A DNA stretch of 64,000 nt, taken from Spirochaetia bacterium (GTDB taxonomy: Bacteria; Spirochaetota; UBA4802; UBA5550). The translations under genes and the position numbers were made by a program. The DNA is taken from positions 62,001-126,000 of the forward strand of contig VFJS01000055.1 of the NCBI GenBank assembly GCA_009885955.1, in the 5' to 3' direction. Below the pieces are notes generated by a model. The model did no database searches and was not told where the DNA came from. It worked only from the letters and a program-made list of their open reading frames with translations. Within the stretch, counting starts at the first letter, position 1. Every line of letters starts with the position of its first letter. Shown here in pieces: positions 16,847 to 25,553 of the stretch.

Positions 16847-18886
16847 ATGAAAAGGGACCTGAAACTTCTGGCTGTATTGATATCATTCTGCATACCCGAT
16901 ATACTATTATTATTATTCATTATCTGGTTTATACGGCAGCCGGTTCATGACGATATGATGATCCTGATGCCGGTCTGCTCATCTCTTTTGATACTCCGGT
17001 ATGCCTTCATGATCATCTACTATAAATATTTTTATTCGGCACGTATGAATATCATCGATGAGATAATTTCCGATTTCAGAAAGGGGAAATTCTCGGTGAA
17101 ACACCCGGAGGAAATCGGCAGTGGTGTTTTCAGGAAAATAATGAAGGAGCTGACATTAACCGGGAAATATCTTGATGAGATTGTAACTGTTCAGAAAAAT
17201 GAGATCGACACGCTTCATGAATTCTATAACAGCATTGTGTTTTCAATCAGCTCTTTTTTCATGGTACTGGGGGATGATGAAAAAATAGTGTATGCCAACG
17301 ACGGATTTTGCAAAAAATTCAGGTTCGACAGGGAGGAACTGGTCGGAAAGAGGATAGATGACATTTTCTATTTTGTAAATGCCAGGCTCAAAGGGGCCAT
17401 CATGAAGGTAAAATCCATGAACAAGCCGGTTGTTCTTGAACAGACCCATCTGTTATCGGTCAATAAAATATCTATCATATCTGATATCAAGATATCAAAA
17501 ATTCTTGTGCGCGGGAAAAACCAGATCGTGGTAATCCTTGACGATGTGACGACCAAATTAAAAAAGGATTACCAGATAACACTCATGAGCCATATATCGG
17601 GCTCCTTCCAGAAGGATCTGAAAATAGAGATGGTACTGTACAATATTCTTACTGCCGTTACATCAGGGTCGGGGCTGGGGTTTAACAGGGCAATGCTCTT
17701 TCTCATTGATGAAGAAGGTAAGGCACTGACCGGCATGATGGCAGTGGGGCCCGACTCTCTTGAAGAGGCAATTGAAATATGGAGCTCCATATCCAGCCAG
17801 GATATAAAAAGCCTCAACTACGAAAGCTCCCCCAGGGAGGGGAAAAAACTGCTCAACAGTGTACTGTCTGCGAATTTCTCCATGAATGAGGACAATATCT
17901 TCATCCGATCACTTAATAACAGGGAGATTATACACATCTATGACTCACTCATGGACGAGAATGTTGACAATGGGATCAAAGAGCTTATGGACGTCAGGGA
18001 ATTCATCATTGTCCCCATGATGGCGATGAATAATCCCATAGGACTCATTGTGGTTGACAACAAGTTCAACCTGGTTCCCATAGGAAACGACAGTGTCGAA
18101 CTCCTGGGGATATTCGCGTCACAAGCCGCCTTCTCCATTGAAAGCCATAACAAGCTGAAGATGGTTGAGCAGGAAAAAAACAAGATAGAACAGAGGATCG
18201 ACGGAATTGTGGATACTGAAAAAATGGCCGCGGTGGGAAGAATTGCCGCGCATATATCCCACGAAATAAGAAACCCGCTGGTCACCATGGGGGGATACGC
18301 GCGGAGGATCATGCTTCAGAGCAAAGGGGGCGCCACAAGCCAGAATGCGGAAAAGTATGCCGAAATCATATTAAAAGAATCGGAAAGGCTTGAAAAAATC
18401 CTGTCCAATGTGATGGATTTCACGAAACCCTCGAAATCAATCAGGGCATTCAATAACATAAACAACATTATTGAGGATACAGCCAATCTTCTCAAAAACA
18501 TATTTCTTGAAAAGAGGATAGAACTAATCCTGAAACTTGAAAAGGATATTCCCTTTGTAAAATCCGATTCTATCCAGCTCAAGCAGGTAATGCTCAATCT
18601 TGTCCAGAATTCCATTGAGGTAACCGACCCGGGGGGAATAATTGAGATAATATCTGAACATGACTCAGAGCATGCTGTCATCAAAGTCCGTGACACAGGT
18701 TCAGGGATCAATGAAAAGGACCCCAATATTGTATTTGAGCCGTTTTTTACCAACAAGATAACCGGCGTGGGTCTGGGGCTTGCCATAGTAAAAAAAATAA
18801 TCAATGAGCATAATGGAAAAATCGAAGTAAGGAACAGGGAATTCTGCGGAGTTGAATTCACGATCAGGCTCCCCCTTCCTGTTTAG
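16847..18886 (+). CDS. Membrane sensor histidine kinase with PAS and GAF domains
   Basis: A 679-residue kinase. Two N-terminal membrane helices (about 8-30 and 40-60) are followed by a PAS domain (about 130-240, with VYANDGFCKKFRFDREELVG), a GAF domain (about 255-430), and a transmitter. The phosphorylated His is H472 in AHISHEIRNPL. The ATP-binding N box (MLNLVQNSIEV), DTGSGI and GVGLGLAIVKKII are present, so it should be active. The response regulator gene follows 98 bases downstream, making a likely cognate pair. The input signal is unknown; there is no extended periplasmic domain, so the PAS or GAF domain probably senses a cytoplasmic ligand. Confidence 0.9.
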   Translation: MKRDLKLLAVLISFCIPDILLLLFIIWFIRQPVHDDMMILMPVCSSLLILRYAFMIIYYKYFYSARMNIIDEIISDFRKGKFSVKHPEEIGSGVFRKIMKELTLTGKYLDEIVTVQKNEIDTLHEFYNSIVFSISSFFMVLGDDEKIVYANDGFCKKFRFDREELVGKRIDDIFYFVNARLKGAIMKVKSMNKPVVLEQTHLLSVNKISIISDIKISKILVRGKNQIVVILDDVTTKLKKDYQITLMSHISGSFQKDLKIEMVLYNILTAVTSGSGLGFNRAMLFLIDEEGKALTGMMAVGPDSLEEAIEIWSSISSQDIKSLNYESSPREGKKLLNSVLSANFSMNEDNIFIRSLNNREIIHIYDSLMDENVDNGIKELMDVREFIIVPMMAMNNPIGLIVVDNKFNLVPIGNDSVELLGIFASQAAFSIESHNKLKMVEQEKNKIEQRIDGIVDTEKMAAVGRIAAHISHEIRNPLVTMGGYARRIMLQSKGGATSQNAEKYAEIILKESERLEKILSNVMDFTKPSKSIRAFNNINNIIEDTANLLKNIFLEKRIELILKLEKDIPFVKSDSIQLKQVMLNLVQNSIEVTDPGGIIEIISEHDSEHAVIKVRDTGSGINEKDPNIVFEPFFTNKITGVGLGLAIVKKIINEHNGKIEVRNREFCGVEFTIRLPLPV

Positions 18887-18984
18887 TTTAATTTGATTTT
18901 TTTTCACAAAATTAAAAAAAAATTTGATATTTATCGCAAAGTTTCTGATTATTATTATAGGGACGGTAAAAATGGGGGTATGTC

Positions 18985-19350
18985 ATGAGCAGATTACTTA
19001 TCGTTGAGGATGAAAAGAACCAGAGGGAGCTATATGCCCTGGAATTACAGGATGAAGGATATGAAGTTGACCAGGCGATAAACGGCAAAGAGGCCGTGGA
19101 CATGGTGAAGAACAACAAATATGATGCGGTAATCATGGACATACGGATGCCGGAAATGGACGGGATTGAAGCCCTGGGAAAAATTCTTTCAAGGGACAAG
19201 AAGATCCCCATAATCATCTATACTGCCTATTCCAATTACAAAAGCAATTTCATGACATGGACTGCTGACGCGTATATAACAAAATCGCTTAATATGAATG
19301 AACTCAAGGATAAAATACGCGAAGTAATAACAGCAAGGGCCGAGGCATAA
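18985..19350 (+). CDS. Single-domain response regulator
   Basis: A 121-residue CheY-like receiver with no output domain. The acidic pair is in LLIVEDEKNQ, the phosphoacceptor is D52 in IMDIRMPEMDG, and the conserved Lys is K100 in YITKSLNM. A GGGGG ribosome-binding site precedes the ATG. With the upstream histidine kinase it forms a two-component pair whose output must go through protein-protein contact, for example a phosphorelay, as no DNA-binding domain is attached. Confidence 0.9.
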   Translation: MSRLLIVEDEKNQRELYALELQDEGYEVDQAINGKEAVDMVKNNKYDAVIMDIRMPEMDGIEALGKILSRDKKIPIIIYTAYSNYKSNFMTWTADAYITKSLNMNELKDKIREVITARAEA

Positions 19351-19416
19351 TTATCCCCCTATCATATCAATTGCAAATTAATCCCATTCTGATATTACTA
19401 TTTTTCCAGGGCCTGA

Positions 19417-20451
19417 TCAGATAAAGCTGGAAAGATGTTTTGATATCACTTCAATCTCTTTTTTTGTCAGTGTAGGATAGAGGGGTATTGTAAATAGTTT
19501 CCTGGAATACCTTTCGCTGTTCGGGAAATCCGAGGGGCTGAGGCCCAGGAGCCTGTGCATCGGAAAGCCAATTGGATTTATCACCTCAATTTTATTCTTT
19601 TTCCAGTATTTCTCAACCCTGTCCGATGGAGTATCAAATATGACTGGAAAGGACTGGAAGGCAAAATTCTCATTATATAAAAAAGGGGTTTTGTGCGGGC
19701 TCCTCTTAACAGCATCATAATATACCCTGGCGATATCCCTTCTCCGGACCAGAAGTTTGTTCAATTTTTTCAATTGCGTAACGCCCATTGCCCCCTGAAA
19801 GTCGGTCATTGTGCAGTCAAGGCTGATCTGGTCAGCTTTATTGCCGCGGAGATCCCTCATGACAGAATAATGCCGGGAGTTTCCTGTAAGCACCATTCCT
19901 CCGTTTCCCGTTGTTATTATCATTGAAGGCTCAAAGGAGAGCACGGCGAAAGCGCTTCCTGAACCTACAGCTGCATCGTCATTCAGGGTTCCCACGGAAT
20001 GGGAAATATCTTCAATAACGGGAACATTGAACATTCCCAGCGCTTTCACATCGAAATGAGAGCCAAACATATGGCCGGCAACAATTGCCCTGGTATTTGT
20101 GGTTACCTTTTCCCTGATACTTTCCAGAGACGGGAATAAGGAATTTTCATCATTATCCACAATGACAGCCTTCCCGCGGCAGAGTGACAGGGCGGAGAGC
20201 GGCGCCTGGCTGAAATATGAGGGTATTATCACTTCACTCCCTTCATCGATATCAAGGGCCCTGAATACAAGGTGGTATGCCGATGTCAGGCTGTTTACGG
20301 CAAGGGAATATTTAAGCCCGGCGAGGCCTGCAGCGGCCGCTTCAAAATTTTTAACCGATGCTCCTGAGCTCAACTCATCATTAATCAGGGACTCAAGCAC
20401 CCCTTCCAGGTCATCCCTGGTTATTGTAGGTTTATTCAATATAATACTCAT
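19417..20451 (-). CDS. DegT/DnrJ/EryC1-family protein lacking the PLP lysine
   Basis: A 344-residue sugar-aminotransferase-fold protein from the ATG at 20451; a GTG at 20493 would add 14 residues. Family landmarks are FEAAAAGLAGLKYSLAVNS, the EDISHSVG segment carrying the Asp that contacts the PLP pyridine nitrogen, and IPLYPTLT near the end. The Schiff-base motif, normally S-F-x-x-x-K followed by GEGG, reads SFEPSMIITTGNGGM: the lysine is Met (codon at 19921-19923) and the Glu is Asn. Loss of the lysine should abolish normal transamination. ColD-type dehydrases replace it with His; Met is not a known substitute to me. It may be a binding or regulatory protein, or dead. Confidence 0.82.
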   Translation of the reverse strand: MSIILNKPTITRDDLEGVLESLINDELSSGASVKNFEAAAAGLAGLKYSLAVNSLTSAYHLVFRALDIDEGSEVIIPSYFSQAPLSALSLCRGKAVIVDNDENSLFPSLESIREKVTTNTRAIVAGHMFGSHFDVKALGMFNVPVIEDISHSVGTLNDDAAVGSGSAFAVLSFEPSMIITTGNGGMVLTGNSRHYSVMRDLRGNKADQISLDCTMTDFQGAMGVTQLKKLNKLLVRRRDIARVYYDAVKRSPHKTPFLYNENFAFQSFPVIFDTPSDRVEKYWKKNKIEVINPIGFPMHRLLGLSPSDFPNSERYSRKLFTIPLYPTLTKKEIEVISKHLSSFI

Positions 20452-20639
20452 GTATACCGGACCGGCCTTCTTAGATAAATTTTCAGGAACCACCAGATTT
20501 AATGATTCGAGGTACCCTTATATTTATAACCTGCTGCCATTCGTCAATAAAAATTTATATGCATTCAGGTATTAGATTAAATCATTTTGATATTTAACCT
20601 GATTTCTGCTGAAAACTATTTGACAATAAATATTTCAAG

Positions 20640-21452
20640 ATGCAATTTTTAAATATGGAAAAACAGGTATTCACCGTACATATAAACGGCAGAGACATGG
20701 GATTATCTGCAAAAATAAATCATGGCAGAGATGACATGCTCCTCTTTATCCACGGGCTGGGCTGCGCAAAGGAATCCTTTGATGACCTCTGGGGATTTCC
20801 TGAATTCATGAAATATTCAATCATTACCTTTGACCTGCCTGGATTCGGCGATTCATCAAAACCTGAGGATTTCAGCTATGACATGCAGGACCTGGCAGAT
20901 GTATGCCTGCAGCTCCCGGGTATCGGGAGCGGCGGGCAGGTTCATATCATTGGGCACAGCATGGGTGGGGCCGTGGGCCTCCTGCTGGCATACCGGCTGG
21001 GCAGGAGGACGGAATCGTTCATGAATGTGGAGGGGAACCTTTTCAGGACTGACTGCAAAATCAGCAGGGGCGCCGCATCGGCCCAGGATTTGGAGAAGTT
21101 CAAGGAAAGGCTCTTTGCAAACCTTAATTTTTTTTCTCCCCTGAAAAATGAAAAGGGCCCCGCGCTCTGGGCCAGGTGGATTGAAAAGTCGAGCCCTGAG
21201 GCCTTCAATAAAAGCTCTGCCTCACTTGTGAAATGGACTGACAGCGGAGAACTACTTAAAAAATTCATGGAACTGGAATGCAGAAAGGCATATATCTGCG
21301 GTGATAAAAATGCCGGAAGAAAAATATTGACCTATCTGACCGGGATAAAAAAAGTCAGCATCCCGGGCAGCGGCCATTTCCCCATGAACGATAACCCAAA
21401 GGAATTCTACAAAACCCTGTATGGCCTCCTGAACAGGAGAGATGAAACATGA
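20640..21452 (+). CDS. Alpha/beta-fold hydrolase
   Basis: A 270-residue enzyme with a complete hydrolase core: oxyanion-hole FIHGLGC, DLPGFGDSSKP, nucleophile S107 in IGHSMGG, acid in YICGDKNAG and catalytic His in IPGSGHFPMND. No signal peptide is seen, so it is cytoplasmic. The substrate cannot be assigned; esterase or lactonase activity are both possible. Its stop overlaps the start of the LytTR regulator gene by four bases (ATGA), so the two are translationally coupled. Confidence 0.85.
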   Translation: MQFLNMEKQVFTVHINGRDMGLSAKINHGRDDMLLFIHGLGCAKESFDDLWGFPEFMKYSIITFDLPGFGDSSKPEDFSYDMQDLADVCLQLPGIGSGGQVHIIGHSMGGAVGLLLAYRLGRRTESFMNVEGNLFRTDCKISRGAASAQDLEKFKERLFANLNFFSPLKNEKGPALWARWIEKSSPEAFNKSSASLVKWTDSGELLKKFMELECRKAYICGDKNAGRKILTYLTGIKKVSIPGSGHFPMNDNPKEFYKTLYGLLNRRDET

Positions 21453-22279
21453 GGGCTCCGGAATTTCTTCAAAATTCATGGAGGAGCATTCTGCTTTGGA
21501 TCATGATCAACACTGTCCTGGGCACAATAATAGCATCATTCCTTTCAGCCGGCAGGCCCGGCTCATTCACTGACAATTTTATAAAATCCCAGATCAACAC
21601 CCATATTATTTCAACTCTGGCAAATATTGCAGGGTATCTCATTGGAAAAAAAACCGGCGGAATGAATGTCATAAAAAGAATCATGTATATCATGCCGGGT
21701 ACTCTCACTGCGGCGTTGATCGGAAACCTGCTGGGAATTATTGCCACCGGCAGTATTCATGGGAACAGCCGGTCCATCCCGGTTGGCGAACAGTATACAA
21801 TGCTGCTGCTGCCCGTTATCATCATCACCCTCCTGATAACAGCAATCTATGTATCATTTGAATTTCTGAAAGAAAGCAGGATGAAACTCCTTAGGGAGCT
21901 GGAAAGCGCAGTACAGTCACGAAAGGAGAGTAATGATAAAAAAATCAATGGATCCATAACCATAAAGGAAAAAGAAAATTATTTCGTAATCAGCTACGAA
22001 GAGATCATATATCTCTCATCATCGGGGAAAAAGACGTTGCTGCACACTGAAAAACGGGATTACGAAACCATGCAGCTACTGAAAGAAATTGAAGAGAGGC
22101 TGCCCGATGAAATCTTTATGAGGATACACAAGCAATTTATCATCAACATCAATTTCATTTCAAGGATCCAGTATTATGAAGGAGGAAGGTACATGGTCCA
22201 TTTGAAAGATGAGGATGAAACCATTCTCCCGGTGAGCAGAAAAGTTACCCTTATTCTGAAAGAAATGCTCAGTATATAA
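21449..22279 (+). CDS. Membrane-bound LytTR-family transcription regulator
   Basis: A 276-residue protein. Residues 1-145 hold about four membrane helices; residues about 175-276 are a LytTR DNA-binding domain, with EEIIYLSSSGKKTLLHT, FMRIHKQFIININFI and LPVSRKV. There is no receiver domain, so sensing must occur in the membrane part or through a partner. It is coupled to the alpha/beta hydrolase upstream. Immediately downstream lies a tandem sequence repeat with a 21-bp period in front of the next operon's promoter, the expected geometry of a LytTR site, so the probable target is the 22463-26666 operon. Confidence 0.85.
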   Translation: MRAPEFLQNSWRSILLWIMINTVLGTIIASFLSAGRPGSFTDNFIKSQINTHIISTLANIAGYLIGKKTGGMNVIKRIMYIMPGTLTAALIGNLLGIIATGSIHGNSRSIPVGEQYTMLLLPVIIITLLITAIYVSFEFLKESRMKLLRELESAVQSRKESNDKKINGSITIKEKENYFVISYEEIIYLSSSGKKTLLHTEKRDYETMQLLKEIEERLPDEIFMRIHKQFIININFISRIQYYEGGRYMVHLKDEDETILPVSRKVTLILKEMLSI

Positions 22280-22280
22280 T

Positions 22281-22314
22281 ACCTTTCATTCCCGTAATAC
22301 TACCATTCATTCCC
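22281..22314 (+). promoter_or_regulatory. Tandem LytTR-like operator
   Basis: Two 13-base direct repeats, ACCTTTCATTCCC (22281-22293) and ACCATTCATTCCC (22302-22314), differ at one base and start exactly 21 bases apart, two helical turns. LytTR regulators typically bind paired direct repeats with about this period just upstream of the -35 box. Here the second copy ends six bases before a perfect TTGACA. Confidence 0.55.
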
Positions 22315-22320
22315 CAGCTA

Positions 22321-22349
22321 TTGACATGTATTTACCTATCCAGTATCAT
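22321..22349 (+). promoter_or_regulatory. Strong sigma-70-type promoter for the flavoprotein operon
   Basis: TTGACA (22321-22326), a 17-base spacer and TATCAT (22344-22349) match the consensus at 11 of 12 positions with ideal spacing. Transcription would start near 22356 and leave an untranslated leader of about 107 bases before the ATG at 22463. Confidence 0.65.
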
Positions 22350-22462
22350 ATTCCCATGAATTGGCCGGTTTGATTGATTTTACAACCTGCACGGAAAACA
22401 ACATCCAGGATAAAAAATGACAGCTGGTCCATGAATTTTAAATAAATTAAGGAGCATTTCAA

Positions 22463-24310
22463 ATGAAGTCCCAATCTATATTCACTGTCATCTTTTTTTC
22501 ATCAATGCCTTTTATTCTTTCCGGTTTTTTTAACGGCATTACAAAATCATTCTACGCTGATAACCAGCCTGTAATGAAGGTCCTTACTGCATGTTTTCTC
22601 GCTGCATCCGCCCTCATGGTACTCGCACAAAGGGTGATAAAGGACAGGCACTACTTCCCTGCCGCAGTGCTCATGGTATTCACCATCCTGGCACTTCCGG
22701 TTTTTTTTATATCTGCAGAAAATTACGAAACCCTGGTGGGGTCAAATATCATCCTGCACCTGATGTTCTCAAAGCCCCAGGTAATCGTATATGGAGGGAT
22801 GGTCATAATGTCTGCCATGCTCCCGCTTTTCAAAATTGCCCCCTTCACTGAATATTTTGCAAGGAGAATGACTCCCGAAGCCTTTCACGGTACAAAATTA
22901 TTCAAAACCATAAATCTCTACATAAGCCTGTTCTGGGGATTTCTCTTTGCCCTGTCCATGGGAGCACAATTCCTTCCCTGGCAGCGGGCGCAGATAGCCC
23001 TTCCGATCATTTTTCAGATAGGCATCGGGCTGCCTGCAACAAGATTCATCATACCCTTTTTACAGGGAAAACTTGCCCCTATCCAGGGCAATGAACCCAG
23101 GGACTATCTCAAAAAGGCCTATGATGCCATATCCGGGATGCAGTATGTTTTTAATAAAAAAGCAGCGCAAGGAGTCAACATGATATTTCAGTTCGAAATC
23201 CATGGCCGGGAGGAGTTCCAGGGCTATCTCGAAGTCAAAGATAGGAAATGCCTCTACCATAATGGAAGGCACAGCAGCCCCGGCCTCATAATCAGTGCTG
23301 ATGCAGATATCTGGCTTAAAATAGCAAGGGGCGAGATAAAGGGGGCCGATGCCTTCATAAAAAAATTATACACAGTACAGGGAGACCTGTCCAACCTGGC
23401 CCTGTTCTCCATTCTTTTCGGATCAGGGACAGACGGAAATCCGGAAAAAAATGAATCACAACATGCAATAGAATTGAAAGGATTTTTCGGCAGGGACACG
23501 GTATACAGCACTATTGAACCGGGATCGATAAAGAAAGTTCTCGTCCTCCATGGGAGCCCGAGAAATATCGGCACCTCAAAGACCGAAATTCTTACAAGGG
23601 CATTTAGTGATGGATGCATCGAGGCCGGGGCTGAAGTTGAGACAATATACCTGAAAGATAAAAAAATCAGCCACTGCACCGGATGTTTTACCTGCTGGAC
23701 AAAGACGCCCGGCACCTGCATTTTCAGGGATGACGTTACGGAAATCATGAAGAAACACCAGGAGGCAGACCTGGTTGTATTTGCATCGCCCCTCTATCAT
23801 TTCGGGATAATTTCCATCCTGAAAAAATATATGGAAAGGACGCTCCCCATGCTTAAACCTGACTTAGTGGACGGAAGAAACGGAAACACTGCGCATCCGT
23901 TAAGGGATGGTTTCAAGCCGACCAGTGCAGTTGTTATTGGAGTCTGCGGGTTCCCCGAGGCAGATCATTTCAGGGCCTTTTCCATGAATTTTCATCTCAT
24001 GGCGGAAACAGGCAGCGGAATGAAGATACTGGGCGAGCTCTACAGGCCCGGATCGGAAATATTAAACAATCCCTTTTTTACCGGGGAAACAACCCGGGTT
24101 TTACATGCGGCAAAACAGGCTGGCATGGAGGCAGTGGCCACCGGAAAAATCAATAAGTCTCTCATGGCTGAAATTGCAGAGATGAAAGTGGCCAGGAGCG
24201 AGTTCATCGGCAACGCCAATGCCGCCTGGGCGCAATGTATTGCCGAGGGTAAAACAATGCCCCAGCTTCAGGATGAGTTTATAAAAAGCTTGATAAAAAC
24301 TGCAAGCTGA
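22463..24310 (+). CDS. Membrane / SCP2-like / FMN-reductase fusion protein
   Basis: A 615-residue three-part protein. Residues 1-210 have about six membrane helices. Residues about 215-325 resemble an SCP2 sterol-carrier domain (FEIHGREEFQGYLEVKDRKC, ARGEIKGADAFIKK). Residues about 350-545 are an NADPH-dependent FMN reductase/iron-sulfur flavoprotein-type domain with the FMN-phosphate loop LVLHGSPRNIGTSKTEIL, a CTGCFTCWTKTPGTC segment and FASPLYHFG. The architecture suggests reduction of a lipid-like substrate at the membrane, but that is inference. AAGGAG precedes the ATG. It is the first gene of the operon that continues with a CCG-type Fe-S protein. Confidence 0.75.
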   Translation: MKSQSIFTVIFFSSMPFILSGFFNGITKSFYADNQPVMKVLTACFLAASALMVLAQRVIKDRHYFPAAVLMVFTILALPVFFISAENYETLVGSNIILHLMFSKPQVIVYGGMVIMSAMLPLFKIAPFTEYFARRMTPEAFHGTKLFKTINLYISLFWGFLFALSMGAQFLPWQRAQIALPIIFQIGIGLPATRFIIPFLQGKLAPIQGNEPRDYLKKAYDAISGMQYVFNKKAAQGVNMIFQFEIHGREEFQGYLEVKDRKCLYHNGRHSSPGLIISADADIWLKIARGEIKGADAFIKKLYTVQGDLSNLALFSILFGSGTDGNPEKNESQHAIELKGFFGRDTVYSTIEPGSIKKVLVLHGSPRNIGTSKTEILTRAFSDGCIEAGAEVETIYLKDKKISHCTGCFTCWTKTPGTCIFRDDVTEIMKKHQEADLVVFASPLYHFGIISILKKYMERTLPMLKPDLVDGRNGNTAHPLRDGFKPTSAVVIGVCGFPEADHFRAFSMNFHLMAETGSGMKILGELYRPGSEILNNPFFTGETTRVLHAAKQAGMEAVATGKINKSLMAEIAEMKVARSEFIGNANAAWAQCIAEGKTMPQLQDEFIKSLIKTAS

Positions 24311-24385
24311 AGATGCTTTCTCTTGACAAAAAAAGGGTTCTCCTACTTTTTTATTATTCAATGAGAAGCAGGAGAATATATTATT

Positions 24386-25549
24386 TTGAACCAGAAAAGC
24401 AGTACAACCATGAAATCTGTAAACCCGGGGATGGAAGTAGAATTACCTGATCCCCTTGAGGAAATAAAAAACAGGTGCACGGAATGCGGCAACTGCGTAA
24501 TTGACTGCCTGTTTCTCCAGAAACATGGGACGCCAAAATCGATAGCCGATGCCTCTTCCCCGGGCAGCTCTGTGATATCCTATGAATGCAGCCTGTGCGG
24601 CCTCTGCTCAGTCCGGTGCCCCGAGGGCCTGGATCCGTCCCGGATGTTCCTGAAAATGAGGCAGGAGTCCGTAGACCTGGGCAATGTTGACCTGAAAAAA
24701 TATGCCGGGATACTGAACTATGAAAAAAAAGGGGTATCGAAACTGTTCACATGGTACTCCCTGCCTGAAAATTGCGACACCATCCTCTTTCCGGGATGTT
24801 CCTTCCCCGGGACAAGGCCCGACGGACTCATGAAACTCTTCGAACATATGAAAAAAACCATTCCAGCGCTGGGCATAGTTCTTGACTGCTGCACCAAGCC
24901 TTCCCATGACCTTGGGAGGATGGACTTCTTTAAAGCGCACTTTTCCGAAATGCACCGGTTCCTGACATCCAGCGGCATAAAGAAAATTTATGTCCTTTGT
25001 CCCAACTGCTACAGGATATTTTCAGACTATGCGCCTGAATTACAGGTGAAAACAGCATATGAATATCTATCAGCTGAAAGGAGTATCAGCAGAGGTACAT
25101 GTAGTGAAACACTAACCATTCATGATCCATGCATATTAAGAAACAACAGCGTCATTCAGCAGAGCATACGGAAAATTGCCGGCAACAGGGGCTTTACAAT
25201 AAAAGAGATGCCGCACAGCAGGGAAAAGACCCTGTGCTGCGGAGAGGGCGTTTCCACAGGTCTCATCTCGCCTGATCTGCCGCGCAAATGGAGGGAGATG
25301 CGGAAAATCGAGGCAGGAGGGATGAGGATACTGGCTTACTGCGCAGGCTGTACCGGGCTCCTTGATATGGTGACACCTGCGAGCCATATTATCGATCTCT
25401 ACTTTGATCCTGAGAAGACTCTATCGGGAAGATTCAAAGCATCAAAGGCCCCATTTACATACATCAACAGGCTGATCCTGAAATGGAAGATTAAAAGAAA
25501 TGAAAAAGCCGGCATAACAAGAGAAAGGAATCCCGGGAGTATAAAGTAA
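24386..25549 (+). CDS. CCG-domain Fe-S oxidoreductase (HdrD/GlpC-like)
   Basis: A 387-residue protein with two N-terminal [4Fe-4S] motifs, CTECGNCVIDC and CSLCGLCSVRCP, and a C-terminal half with cysteine-rich CCG-type segments: DCCTKPSHDLG, CPNCYRIF, ETLCCGEG and AYCAGCTGLLD. This is the arrangement of electron-transfer subunits related to heterodisulfide reductase D and GlpC. The start is TTG at 24386 with GGAG upstream; ATG at 24410 is an alternative. It probably passes electrons to or from the flavoprotein encoded just upstream. The 3' end is five bases before the next gene. Confidence 0.82.
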   Translation: MNQKSSTTMKSVNPGMEVELPDPLEEIKNRCTECGNCVIDCLFLQKHGTPKSIADASSPGSSVISYECSLCGLCSVRCPEGLDPSRMFLKMRQESVDLGNVDLKKYAGILNYEKKGVSKLFTWYSLPENCDTILFPGCSFPGTRPDGLMKLFEHMKKTIPALGIVLDCCTKPSHDLGRMDFFKAHFSEMHRFLTSSGIKKIYVLCPNCYRIFSDYAPELQVKTAYEYLSAERSISRGTCSETLTIHDPCILRNNSVIQQSIRKIAGNRGFTIKEMPHSREKTLCCGEGVSTGLISPDLPRKWREMRKIEAGGMRILAYCAGCTGLLDMVTPASHIIDLYFDPEKTLSGRFKASKAPFTYINRLILKWKIKRNEKAGITRERNPGSIK

Positions 25550-25553
25550 CAAT

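Noticed and set aside
24323-24349. A separate promoter before the CCG-domain gene (TTGACA at 24323)
   Set aside because: The only -10-like hexamers lie at 15 or 23 bases, and the gap from the upstream gene is just 75 bases, so co-transcription is the simpler reading.
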